This document shows, one piece after another, positions 1 through 10,744 of a stretch of 64,000 nucleotides of DNA. The notes under the pieces are model-generated. The model was not told the origin of the DNA. It did no database searches and saw only the letters and a list, made by a program, of their open reading frames with translations. The translations under genes were made by a program, and so were the position numbers. This DNA comes from Laccaria trichodermophora (taxonomy: Eukaryota > Basidiomycota > Agaricomycetes > Agaricales > Hydnangiaceae), in assembly GCA_018417955.1 (NCBI GenBank), contig JACTVC010000001.1:4712001-4776000 (forward strand), read 5' to 3'. Position 1 is the stretch's first letter, and each line of letters begins with the position of its first letter.

Positions 1-38
1 GAAACGAAGCCAAGCACCCCAGCTGACAATGATTACAG

Positions 39-3000
39 AGTGGCGGGTTATTGCGATACAGACAGTTTGACCCCTTCCATTGCTCCACCCGACACTAGTC
101 ACGGCGTTACAGGATTGAATCATCTCTTATGGACTCCGGGACAAAAAGTCACTTTTACCTTCCTTGAGGATACCGACAAGGACTTTGTTTCTCCTACTAC
201 CGAATGCTGTAAACAACGCGTCTGCGACACGTTTGCCGTTTATCAGAACTACATCAACCTAAAGATCGAGGAGGTTGCGTATAATCGTAAATTACCTGCG
301 CATATTCGTATCTCCTTTGGCCCTGTGCCTGACTCCAGCTCATGGAGTTGTGTGGGCACGGAGTCGAGCGACGGCTGAACATTCGAAGCCCAACGTATAC
401 AGGGAGGATTGCTTGAAACCATGATGATGTTCTGGGATAACCATGTTCCCGAGCTCCTCCCTTCGACCCAAAAAGGCCAGGACAAAGAGACCTACACACT
501 CTTCCACGAAATCGGTCATGCACTTGGATTGATCCATGAACACGTCTCCCCGAAATCATTCACCACAGACGAGCGAGACAAGCTCAATTATTTTATCTAT
601 ACACCATTTGATGATAAGTCCATTATGCTTTACCCAGAAAAGTCACTACAGGGAAGCACAGTCTTCAACATCCTTTTGACGGGTCTCAACCCGACTCCTT
701 CAAAACGGGATTTTGTGTTACTGGGTGTAAGGTTCCAACTACTCTTTATGACACTCTCGAGCTCATCCACCCTCTTTAGGCTATATACCCTGGTGTCCCT
801 GGTGATCAGGCAGATCTTAAGTTCAAGCAAGACTTGAATGCCTTGGGCTTGTCCGCGGACAGTGACGCTGTAAGCAAGTTGAATGCGCAAAGACTCTTGG
901 CGTTTAAAGCCGAGACGGAGGAAGGCTTCACGCAAGGCTTCGCAGAACTTCGCACTCAATTGAGTGCTGCTCTTGCAGCTTATGCTGCGCAGCACCCTCG
1001 GTATATCACAGCACAAGATGTACCACCGCAAAGTGTTAATCCAGGAATCTCGGCTCCTGCCCAAGCTATCTTACCACCAACCAAGGGCTCCTTCCTGACG
1101 ACTCTCCTAAACAATCTTCAACAACTTTTTGCTCCCACCTCAGGTCAAATTTTTGCACTCCAATTTCCTGGTCGTTTCCTTCAGCAGGATCAATTCTCGT
1201 GGGATACGTCTGCCGTTGGCGCCTATGGCCAGTTCGTAAAACCAACAGTTGTGAACGAGAACGAGTTTCGCCTTGTTGACCAACTCTACGACCTGGGTAG
1301 TGTGGTCGGTGCCCCCAACGGCATCAATCTCTCCATTGTTTACGAGCAATGCCTCAACAACATGCTTCCTGGGTTTACGTCTTCTGCAGGTATCGTCTCA
1401 AAGCAGCAAGATCAGATTCGCCAGTGGCTCCTCAAGGAGGTTCCGACTGAGGGTTGGGTGAAGGATCTCATTGCTTCCCAGCATTCAGCGACGTCTGCGT
1501 CAACTGTCCCTGCCTCATCTATCAACACTACTCCATCAACATCGTCCGGAATTCAACCACAGTTTGCTGTTGTCAACAAGCTCACGGGAGATACTGTCAA
1601 TCGAATGGAATTGGCTGAGGCTTTGATGCAGGAGTACCTGACTGCAAAACAGGTATGGGAGCTCGAGCGTGATGCAATGATCCAGGCTGCTACTCCAGAG
1701 ACCCTCAACGATGTTACTCGGAATCTCTCCCACATCACTGCGATCCGAGAGGCTCAGCTTGCGGCCAAGTACGCAGACGCAGTCGTGCGAGGGTACTCTC
1801 ATACCATCCGCCAGTATCTTGGGTACATGGATATCAAGAGTCCCTCGGAATTCTTGCAAGACACGAAAGATGCTCTCCGTGAAGCGGCGGTGAGCTCTCT
1901 TGATGGAACTTTGAAGGTGTATCCTGTCCAGATGCAACCCATTGATTGGTTCCAAGGGCTTTCGACCTCGTTCACGTTGGAAGATCTGACCGCCGATCCT
2001 GACCTCATTGAGCAGCAGATCAATGCTAAGTCGCAGCAACTCGATGTTCTGCAGTCACGCCTTGCGGCGTTGGAGCTCAGTCCCAAGGCCGACTTGAACG
2101 CTTTACAACAGCAACTCGATGCAGCGCAGGCCGGCTACGACAGTGCACAATCTGACCTGGCGAACGCTTACAATAGCAATATCATCGCCCTCGCTCAAAG
2201 CTGCATCAACGCGGCTGGCGTTTTCTTAGAGCCCGAATTTGATGCTGCTGCAGCACTTTACCAGCTCTTGCAGGCGGATTTTGTAGGGATTGGTGCTGCA
2301 ATGAAAAAGGTCACGGACGCTCAAAGTGCTGTGACAAAGGCCTCGCGTGCCTATTCTCGACTGCTCTCAGCTAAGGCCCTCGCCAATGCAACAGACACAG
2401 AGAACGCGAAAACACAGCTTAACCTTGACATCACAGCCATCACCAAGGATCTTGCGGAGCTTACTGCTCATCGTCAAGCCCTTCGAACACCCCAGGCAGC
2501 GGCAGCCAAGCCCACCGCCTCCATAAACGATTTTACGAATGTGCCAGCTAATATCACGCCATCCGGGGGGAGCAGGTGGCAGGACATTGTCATGCACCAC
2601 ACCATAGCATCCAAGTTCACGACTGATAGCAGCTCCAGCACAGGTAGCACATCCAGGACCGACTGCGGATTGTTCCTCTTTGCCTCTGCAGCTCAAGCAG
2701 ACGCTGCCGCAGCGAGTTCAAGTAACACATCGAGCAAGTCCAACTTTGATGCTCAGATCGGCTTCCATGCAACGTTGGTGACGGTGGATCGGGGAGGATG
2801 GTTCCAGCCACAGTTTTTCAAGCAATCCAACGGGTTTTACCACATCGATCCCAATGTATCTTGGTCCAAGTGGCTCAATGGTGTTGCGACTATGGATGAC
2901 CTCAAGTCACGTGGGGAGAGTGCTCTTGAAGCCCTCAACAAGTACCTCCTTCCCGCATATCCTGTGGGTTTCATCATTTGTAAGGTATGCGCAGTCTTCA

Positions 3001-3430
3001 TCGGACGGGCTCAGTCATTAATCTAATCTCATATCGTTCAGGATATCACGATCAAGATCGCCATGTCCAGCACAGACATTGCAGCTTCTGCCTCGAATCT
3101 AGAAGCTACTCTGGCACAATCCACAGGGGTACTCTGCTGGTCTACCAGCTCTTCTGAGACCACAACAGCATCATCAAAGACGTACAGCTTCACAATGGCG
3201 TCTGATGGCATAGTCATCCGTATTCCTGGCCCGCAGGTGCGTTCCTGACCATCTTGTTTTGAACGTACTTCTTATGTTTTGTTTAGATTTTGGGGTATTA
3301 TCTTCAGCTAACAGATCCTGACCAAACTCAACCTGTTCCAAGTACCCTTCCAGATGGATTCTTGATCTCTGACGCTCAATATGACTCGGTAGTTACCACG
3401 CCCAACGCTGCAAAGCCGAAACCCACTTGA
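39..3430 (+). CDS. Astacin-type metzincin metalloprotease with long uncharacterised C-terminal region, 5' partial
   Basis: Zinc endopeptidase. The metzincin signature HExxHxxGxxHE is at 505-543 (three zinc-binding His plus catalytic Glu), and a SIMxY Met-turn follows at 619-633. The window opens inside an intron that ends with TTACAG at 38, so the N-terminus is missing. Inferred exons are 39-726, 780-2984, 3042-3236 and 3287-3430; the introns are 50-57 nt GT-AG with matching phases. After the protease comes about 700 residues rich in Ala/Gln/Leu heptad-like stretches (likely coiled coil), then a short segment ending at TGA 3428. I do not recognise this C-terminal region. Oddity: an in-frame TGA at 376-378 lies just before the zinc motif. 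A 51-nt GT-AG intron (352-402) could remove it, but would also delete the family-like VGT stretch, so a nonsense mutation is equally possible. Confidence 0.8.
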
Positions 3431-4306
3431 GGTTTCGTTTATCCTCTATACAAGTTGTTATGTCAAGTATACTATTCACAATAATCTTCCGTTTCACAGC
3501 TGTCGTAATTTGCAAAGAACCTGTTCTGAAGAAGTCAGCGTTTCCAGTCTGGTAAACTAATCTGTGGGTGGACTGGGGCTGTCCAGGTCCGGGATTTCAA
3601 TACTCGAAGAAAATCTCGCGGTCACGAACTTCCATGATGTTCAACAGTGTATTCGTTGAAACGGGGTTCAAAATCCAAAGTAGAGGCCCGATCGAACTAC
3701 TAGAATGTTTGAGGATGAATGATTTACTGATTTATGAAAAAACTCCAGAACTCTCGCTTCTTCGTATTCCCTGGCAACTATCAGCCAATTCTACAAGATC
3801 ACACTTCTTGACGTTCAACGTTCAACTAGGGCCACTTCAAATCAATCTGTGTCTTCTTTCAATTCCCTGACGGTCGTCACTTCTGATATTGGAGGCTCTA
3901 GCAATGGTGAACCGAAAAGTGCTGCTTCTAGGTATTCCCTCTCTTGACACATGAATTTTGACTGAGGGCTTGTTCAGGTTCCCAGTCCCCTTCGCGTATG
4001 CCTCTAGCCAGCAATTTTGAAGCGCTTCGGCTTCAACATGGTTCGATTTAGGCGGTGAAGTCGACTCCAAGCTAACCCTAAGCTGGGGACCCGAACAGGC
4101 CCTGGCCCTTTTTCTTCCATTTTGAACATTAAGACTAACTACCTCAGCACAGCTGCTTGTTAATCGGTTAGTAAGTAGCAATTTATTCGTCTGGGTACTT
4201 ATTTCGCTTTCAATATTCAGGAGGAATACGATCCGACTGTCTTGCCTCAACATGTTACATCTCGGCACCAACATAGTATCCAATGATGCTGTTCATAAAC
4301 CTCGAG
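3431..4306. other. Intergenic region upstream of the lectin gene
   Basis: No supportable gene. Short open frames here lack splice context and familiar motifs. The only structured element is a small terminal-inverted-repeat element at 3965-4103. The rest is probably 3' flank of the protease gene and the distal promoter of the lectin gene. Confidence 0.6.
3965..4103. mobile_element. Small MITE-like element with terminal inverted repeats
   Basis: A 139-bp segment starts AGGGCTTGTTCAGGTTCCCA and ends with a near-perfect inverted copy (CTGGGGACCCGAACAGGCCC followed by T). About 21 bp pair with three mismatches. No coding capacity, and no convincing target duplication beside it, so the superfamily is undetermined. 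It could also be a hairpin of other origin. Confidence 0.5.
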
Positions 4307-4313
4307 TATAAAG
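4307..4313 (+). promoter_or_regulatory. TATA box, probably of the lectin gene
   Basis: TATAAAG followed by an AC-rich stretch and a leader-like sequence. It now lies about 1.75 kb from the lectin ATG at 6063, because the retroelement 4437-5958 sits between them. Without the insert the distance would be about 230 bp. Confidence 0.55.
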
Positions 4314-4436
4314 ACGGACACACACACCTTCAAATTCAGCAGAGCAACTGTTCTACAATTCGCGAGTGCATCGTCTGCAACATCGTCTTGACATCGTCTG
4401 TCCCTTCCAAGCTCATCCTTGAAAACATCGTGGATC

Positions 4437-4623
4437 TGTTGGAATAGTACAATCCGGCATTTGCCAGTACATTCTCACACTCAATTAATTAGTAATATCG
4501 GACTATTAACTTAGTAATCCCGAGTATGTAGATAACACTAGAACATGGTAGATACATAGTAATTAGGTATATAAGGACTGTAGAATCTCGTACATAATAG
4601 TAGTTCATCCTCTATTTCCAACA
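4437..4623 (+). repeat. 5' LTR
   Basis: 187 bp, TG...CA ends, preceded by GGATC. Contains a possible promoter TATATAAG at 4568-4575. Confidence 0.95.
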
Positions 4624-4635
4624 GGTTATGGGCCC
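4624..4635 (+). other. Primer-binding site resembling Drosophila copia
   Basis: GGTTATGGGCCC directly abuts the 5' LTR. Its complement matches the anticodon stem-loop region of initiator tRNA-Met (GGGCCCAUAACC). Copia is known to prime from an internal iMet fragment rather than the tRNA 3' end, and the same use is inferred here. Confidence 0.8.
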
Positions 4636-4718
4636 TGGCCCCCAGTAAAGAGACTCACCGCTTTTACTGCACTTGCACACTTGCTGCCCTATCTTATCTC
4701 GCGGCTATTTATAGTATC

Positions 4719-5543
4719 ATGTCAAGTGATCGGATAATTGCGACCATCACAAAGCTTAATAGCAAGAATTATCATGATTGGAAATTTGCAGTCAGTATAG
4801 TGCTTCGGCAGAAGGGATGTTGGAAGGTGACTTCAGGAGAAGAAGAAAAACCATCCACAAAGGAGGCAGAGAAGTCATGGGAGACTAAAGCCGAGGAAGG
4901 ATTTACGTTGATTGCGCTTACCGTCGAGCCAAGCCAATACACATACATACGTGACGCTAAAAATGGACCAGAAGCGTGGAAAGCGCTGAAGGATATTTAC
5001 GAGAAGAACAGTCGATCCATGCACATTAACCTTAAACGGCAATTCTATGGATTTGAGCATGACACGAGTGCATCAATTTCTGCTTATGTCAACGGCATCA
5101 CAGATCTGTCAAGAAAACTCAATGCCATCGGAGTATCACTCTCAGATCAAGACATTACAGATGTCCTTATATTCAATTTGGACAATGAATATTCAAGCAT
5201 AGCTACATCACTTATTGCATCAAAGGAGGAGTTAACAACAACTGATGTTAAAAGTGCATTGCTTGAGGAGGAACGAAGAAAAGGAGGGCCAGGCACAGAG
5301 ATTGCCCTATATAGTAATGGCATCAATAATGATGGAAAGGGACCAGGTGGGCGCAGAGGCCCAAATCGGGATCGCCGTGAAGGATTAATTGATAATCGCA
5401 CGTGCTATCGCTGTGGACGCACCGGACATATCTCACGACACTGCAAAGCCGTCAAAACAGCTGATGGAAAAGATATCAATGATTCACCGACAAAGGAAAC
5501 ATCACAATTTGCAATTGCATCGTTGGGTGATGCATGTTATTGA
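4719..5543 (+). CDS. gag: Copia-type Gag (UBN2-like) with one zinc knuckle
   Basis: 274-residue nucleocapsid precursor, start ATG at 4719. The N-terminal two-thirds has the copia/UBN2 Gag layout: an early NYHDWK motif, a central WKALKDIYE helix and a QFYGFEHD segment. A basic Gly/Arg stretch precedes a CCHC knuckle, CYRCGRTGHISRHC (CX2CX4HX4C), at about residues 229-242. The frame is uninterrupted and closes with TAA, with no pol frame after it. Gag would form cytoplasmic particles that package element RNA. An intact gag in a pol-less element argues for selection on Gag or recent birth from a coding parent. Confidence 0.92.
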   Translation: MSSDRIIATITKLNSKNYHDWKFAVSIVLRQKGCWKVTSGEEEKPSTKEAEKSWETKAEEGFTLIALTVEPSQYTYIRDAKNGPEAWKALKDIYEKNSRSMHINLKRQFYGFEHDTSASISAYVNGITDLSRKLNAIGVSLSDQDITDVLIFNLDNEYSSIATSLIASKEELTTTDVKSALLEEERRKGGPGTEIALYSNGINNDGKGPGGRRGPNRDRREGLIDNRTCYRCGRTGHISRHCKAVKTADGKDINDSPTKETSQFAIASLGDACY

Positions 5544-5760
5544 AGGAATTATGGAATTTCCCAGGCTATCAGCAAGTAAGCAGTTGAGGAAGAGCTCCTG
5601 CCGAAATGGGGAAAATATATTTTGGGATGCCTATCAGGCAAAAAGACTGCAGATCTAAGGAATGATCTACAGATATTCTGGTGCTGATGCTACGTGACCA
5701 GCACAGACATGAAGGAACTATTTTTAGGATTTATTTTGAAAGCTCTTCGGAAATGCCGAA

Positions 5761-5771
5761 TTGAGGAGGAG
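5761..5771 (+). other. Polypurine tract
   Basis: A purine-rich run (GAGGAGGAG) lies immediately before the 3' LTR, the usual plus-strand primer position. Confidence 0.7.
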
Positions 5772-5958
5772 TGTTGGAATAGTACAATCCGGCATTTGCC
5801 AGTACATTCTCACACTCAATTAATTAGTAATATCAGACTATTAACTTAGTAATCCCGAGTATGTAGATAACACTAGAACATGGTAGATACATAGTAATTA
5901 GGTATATAAGGACTGTAGAATCTCGTACATAATAGTAGTTCATCCTCTATTTCCAACA
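5772..5958 (+). repeat. 3' LTR
   Basis: 187 bp, differing from the 5' LTR at one site (ATCAGA against ATCGGA), followed by the target duplicate GGATC. Confidence 0.95.
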
Positions 5959-6062
5959 GGATCTCCCATCAATTCTGAATTTTACTCTTCAAAACTACTC
6001 TTGAGGTTCGTTCGCTGTCCCTCTTTAACCGTAATTCTCCAACTCCACTCGCAAATAGAATC

Positions 6063-6736
6063 ATGCAATTCAAGACCTTCGTCAACGCCGTTGCCCTGGC
6101 TCTGTTCGTTGCAGGCGTGCACACCAACGTTCCTGCTGGTACCTATTCCATCATCAACAAAGTTCCATCCAGCGACGGCCTATCACGCGCAATTACTTTC
6201 AACGGCGAAGGCCAGACGGTAACTGTCTCGTTCGATGACTCGACCGCTTCCAAGCAGGTATATTCCGCCTCGATCAATTACCCAGTATACCTTGGTCTCA
6301 CTCATCCTTCAGCAGTGGATTGTGGAAGACTACGACGGAAAAACCCAAAGCATTTCTCCCGTCGACCCAGGTGACGGTCTTCAATGTGCATGGGGTCAAG
6401 ATGTCGTCACCGTCCTTCCTGCTCATAACTATGTGTGGACCATTACCCAAAACGAGGATGACCTGACAACGTACACGTACGTCTAGGACCATTGCTTTCT
6501 TTTATTTTTTTTCACCCCCCCTAATATGCACACTTGTAGTATTCAGGATGGTGATGAGACTGTATATTGGGGATTGGGTTCTACCGACGTCAATACTGAG
6601 GTGAGCCCTGACATCATGATGAGTCGCCAGAACCACAACAGTACTCATCGTCCCACGCTAGGTCACCATCAGTGGGGAAAAGACAGAAACCGGGGAACAG
6701 TCCTGGAAATTTGTCAAAGCACAATTCTCGGTTTGA
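6063..6736 (+). CDS. Secreted CCL2-like (beta-trefoil) lectin
   Basis: 164-residue protein from exons 6063-6257, 6313-6476, 6540-6600 and 6662-6736. Introns of 55, 63 and 61 nt have good GT-AG ends and restore one frame. The first about 22 residues form a signal peptide (MQFKTF followed by an Ala/Leu/Val core). The mature part has three trefoil-like repeats: GTYSIINK near the start, QWIVEDYDGKTQ in the middle, then NYVWTI, YTIQDGDETVYWGLG, and QSWKFVKAQF at the end. These match the general pattern of fungal CCL2-like/ricin-B lectins, which bind fucosylated glycans and defend fruiting bodies; binding here is inferred. Most characterised CCL2 relatives are cytoplasmic, so the signal peptide is notable. 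A retroelement sits 104 bp upstream of the ATG. Alternative: an I66-type trefoil protease inhibitor. Confidence 0.72.
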
Positions 6737-9519
6737 ATTTATTCTGTAACTTAGTTGACATTCGGTGTGCCTTTAGCTCTTTACTGTCATTTCTTACAAG
6801 AGAGGCTCTACATACATAGGTATGGCTATGTACTAGTATTTTGTATAAATTTCAAACACTTTCTTCGGATGAGTCCTGAAATTTACCAGTGTGTCACTGA
6901 ATAAGTACATAGTGTTTTTGTACACCTCACACAGCACAACACAGGGGCCGATCTTCAAAACGTCGCAGTCTCAGACCACAAAAATCCTTTACCGACCTCT
7001 GTAAATAAGTGCACCCATCGAATTCCATGAGACGGCTTAGTTGTTTTTTTTCTATCACAAAGCAACTCCTTATGTTTTTTTCCTGACGCCGACTTCTGAG
7101 CATCCTTGGTATTGATGAAAATACAGGTCTGAAAGGACCCTTACCGCTTAAAGATCTATTTATTCAAAAGTGCACCCAATGAGCATGCCGTCCGTAGGTC
7201 GGTTTCCGTGCATGGGGCATTCTCAAGGGGGTCAGGTATAAATGGCATTAGGGGCCATAGGTAGTCTATATAGTTGTAAAGTCTGACATAGGGCCTCGCC
7301 ATAATAGACTCTAAATTTGACTCGAAAAAAAGGGAAAAAAAAGGTCGGTTTCCGTTTTGATTGACAAGACAATTTGTACAAAGGCGAAAGGAAGATTTTG
7401 GCGCGTACTAAGGAATCGATTTCTCCTCTCGACCTTGCCATTATAAAGGATTGGCTTCTGCCCCCTAGTCAACCACGTAAGTAAGAATTGATATTCAAGC
7501 TTCGGTGCACGATAGCTATTGGCTTGCGGTGCTCGTTGCAAAATTTCGCTCGTCACTCCGAACTACCTTTGTTTCCCGTAAATCCTCCACGTAGGAGACT
7601 GCCCATCGCTAGCGGCAAGGGGGTAAATATTAGGAGCCCATACACATCGCTCGACATAGTCGAGGGATAACGCAGGTACGGAGGATGGTCCTTAACATTT
7701 TATAATCAGCTCCAGATGGACATCAGAGCTAAAATTCGAGTTCTCCAGCTTCCCTCCGTACCTATTTCGTCGCCCAGTAACGCGTATTTTTTTTTTTTGA
7801 GTTGGTAAAAGTTGTTATCGACATACACGTCCATTTGCTTATTTTGTTGGCTCAGTCGAAGGCCTCGCCCGCAAGAGAATAAATGTAACGTCTCGGCTAG
7901 AATGGAACATGCCAGAATCAGTGGACATGACACAACTTGGCAATAAAGAAACCCAGAGAATATCAACACGCTAACGCATGAATAAAACCAAAATAAAACT
8001 GCAGGCCCGGGGACAGCGAAGGCGGAAGGCGGCCTATCTTGACGGTTAATTATGTGCCGCCCGCTCGTGGCTGGATTGTTATTGGACACCCGAAATCCAG
8101 AGCGGAGTCAAGAAGCAGTTGGCAAAAAAGTTCAGAGCACTCCGAGTCTTCGTCGCCCAACTAAACGAATCGCTGCTGGCGTCCGCATCCTTCTAAGTTT
8201 GTTCTAAGTTCTAGCGTACGTCGTCTCTAAATCGCCCCCAGACACTTCTGAAAACACAGCATTAAGGCGGTGAATATCAGCAATGGAGCCAACTCCGCAT
8301 ATACTATGGATAAACGCACTGACGTAGGGGATCGTTTGGGGATCGTACGCCGCATTTTACGGTCGTCCGAGCCCATGATCTGCACCGCGACAAGCTTGGC
8401 ACCATCCTTGAAAGATATTTCTATCCGACGCGGTTTTGAGTCTGACGACTCTGAAAAAAATGTGTCCCGTCGTATTATTTCACATTTCTCCAGCCATACA
8501 ACGATTTCTATTTTTAGTATCCTTACCATCCGACGATCATGCATATTTCATAGCAGGATGCACGCTGCGGCTGATGCATGAATGGTATTCGAATGGTATG
8601 TGATTGATAAAAATTTGGGGGCCCCATGGGATGACGACTCACAAGAGAGGGGTTGAGAGGGGAGACTAAGAGAAGGGGGCCAATGCAAGTTGCCTATCAA
8701 CCAAGAACTCCTCTGTGATTACCGAAGGCGGAGGCGGAGAGAACGTGATCACCTGAAATTGAATCGCAGAGCTCGGGCAATAATGATCTCTGTGATCCGC
8801 CGAGGAATGTCCGCGTGGACGAGTACCGAAGTATGCAAAAGGGATTTTCAAATTCGTCTGAATGTGGTTGGTTAGCAGGTGATAAATTGAAAGGTGGGGT
8901 GTTCGCGACCGCATACATCCCGCTCCATCGCTCGCGGCTCCACGGACCACGGTGACAGGCAGCTTGTGATCACTGCGCTATGTAGAATGATGGTTTTCAT
9001 CTTTATTGGGGCCTACAGAATCATATGTATGATTTATATCTTGTACTGTAAGCACAAGGAAGCGATCAGGAGGACGTTGTGGGCGTGCGTTCGACTTTCA
9101 AGATTCGAGATTCGGCGCCATAGGGTACATATATCATCCAAGACATGGGCGCCTTCAATAACTGTCGCTTCTGAAGTTCTATTGCCATGGAGAACAAAGG
9201 AACAATAGAAGGATCTTTTTAGGAGATCAGGAATAAAGGAGTGCACTGATCGAGAGACCATTCATACCCTAAGCATGCTGACAAGACTTCTCGGGCTGAA
9301 ACCTCCGATAACAAAGGACGTTTCAAAATTCATACCAATAATCATTTAGCTGGAACACTATACAGTACTTGGCTAACCATCATATAGAGTTCATGGGTAT
9401 CACGACGGCAAGAAAGGGGTGAGGTGCAAGTAAGCAAAAACGAATGTCGAAGTGGAACAGCCGAGGCATAATGACGTAGGTATGTATGGTGGGTGCAGCA
9501 AAAAAACATGTTTGTTTCC
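6737..9519. other. Gene-poor 2.8-kb spacer
   Basis: No gene, repeat array or RNA could be supported. Open frames on both strands are short, overlap each other and show no splice-linked continuation or motif. There are homopolymer T runs near 7030-7080 and 7790. The left end should hold the lectin 3' UTR and the right end the CFEM 3' UTR. Confidence 0.6.
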
Positions 9520-10173
9520 TCAGAGGGCGAAGGCTGCGAGGCCAAAGGCAGCCATGCCAGCGAAGGCGTTGACGCCAGCAATGGAGCCAGCAGACTTGGA
9601 GGAGGTAGCAGTTGGGGCGGAGGAGCTGGTGGAGGATTTGGTGGATGAGCCTGAGCTTGAAGCTGCGACGGATTTGCTGGAAGCGGGGGTGGTGGCAGTG
9701 GTGTAGGCAGCGGAGCCAGAGGCTGCGGAGGAAGCGCCGGTTGCAGCTGCGGTGGTGGCGGAGCCAGTCGGGAGACCACTCAACGTCACGCCCTAAAGCG
9801 AATAAGAAAATTGGTGGGTGATGAGGAAGAAAGAAGGGAGAGGACGTACGACGGCGGCGCAGAGTGCTTCGGCGGCGGCGATGGCGGCGGTGAGGTCGGC
9901 GCCTGTGCAGGTCTTCTCAATGCACGCAGCGGTGCTGCTGACGAAGGTCTCGCTCTTGCAGAGACAGGCGTTGTCAGTAGCAGAACAGCCGCCAAGGTCA
10001 GCGGAGGCGATACATGTACCGGCGCAAGCTGTGGTGGAGAATATCAATCAGTACCACGGTTCATGAAACGTGCGACTGCGTAGCGACGTACCAGGAATGT
10101 TCTGGCGACTGTAGAGGCTGGAAGCAGAGGCAGAGGCAGCAGCAAGGGCAACAGTGACGAGAGCGAAACGCAT
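9520..10173 (-). CDS. CFEM-domain GPI-anchored cell-surface protein
   Basis: 177 residues from exons 10173-10092, 10028-9850 and 9792-9520 (introns 63 and 57 nt, phases match). ATG at 10173 starts a signal peptide (MRFALVTVALAAASASASS). A compact CFEM domain follows, with eight Cys in CAGTC, GGC, ACLC, AACIEKTC and ALC; the CFEM Asp position falls within ASADLGGC. The rest is a Ser/Thr/Ala-rich stalk ending in a hydrophobic tail with a small-residue site before it, typical of GPI attachment. CFEM proteins sit on the fungal surface; some bind haem, others act in wall integrity or host interaction. Which applies here cannot be read from sequence. Paralogous to 31722-32382 and the relic at 17744-18260. 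Confidence 0.92.
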
Positions 10174-10744
10174 TATGAAAGGTTCGTAGGGAAGTTTAAC
10201 GAAGGGGTTACAACAAAAGTGCGTTTGGTTGTGAGAAGGAAGCTCAAAGTCAAACGATGGGTGGGAGCTGGGAGAGCTGATTTTATAGAATTCTAGGGGA
10301 GCCAGGGCTTGTTCCTAAACTTTACCCAAAAGGGGTTCCCGCAAGGCCCCGCACGTCCCATGGATTTGGGGTGGCATCATGCATGTGATGTCCGTGCGTG
10401 TGGAGGATTGCACAAGGATTGCACGCACATGTGCCCCTAGAATTGAGCACAATGCCCTTCAGGACGATCAGCTATGACAATTTAGCGTAGGGAAATCGAG
10501 AACCCTAGAGAATGGGAGTTGCATAGAGGGTACAACTGCACAAAGGTGCGTCTAAAAGCGGACTTGCAAGCACCTTGATGGAATTTTTTTGATTCTACAT
10601 GTCTGCTGAGTCATATCGAATCCCGGCATTTCCCGATGGACTTGCAAGCCACTCTGAACCTTATTTTGTTTACACAACAGATCCTCACCAAACAAGAGTC
10701 GGTGCTCGAATTATCTTGCTCATCGACATCGTCATCCTCAAGAC
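10174..10744. promoter_or_regulatory. Shared divergent promoter region, CFEM gene and RPL31
   Basis: 571-bp spacer between divergent start codons. A TATAAAA at 10281-10287 (minus strand) lies about 110 bp upstream of the CFEM ATG; the same spacing recurs in the second CFEM gene. No clear TATA for RPL31. Confidence 0.5.

Larger units (their letters stand above)
4437..5958 (+). mobile_element. Gag-only LTR retroelement (TR-GAG type) of Ty1/copia class
   Basis: Complete 1,522-bp element with two 187-bp LTRs, a primer-binding site, one gag ORF, a purine tract and a 5-bp target duplication GGATC (4432-4436 and 5959-5963). The LTR tips are TGTTGGAA and TTCCAACA. I see a single difference between the LTRs (G at 4500, A in the 3' copy), so insertion looks recent. 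Protease, integrase, reverse transcriptase and RNase H are all absent: only 228 bp lie between the gag stop and the 3' LTR. It therefore looks non-autonomous but able to supply its own Gag, like the TR-GAG elements described in plants. Mobilisation by a full-length copia relative is inferred. Confidence 0.93.

Noticed and set aside
9452..10083. Plus-strand frames across the CFEM gene
   Set aside because: They are antisense shadows of the spliced minus-strand CFEM gene, caused by its Ser/Ala/Thr codon bias.
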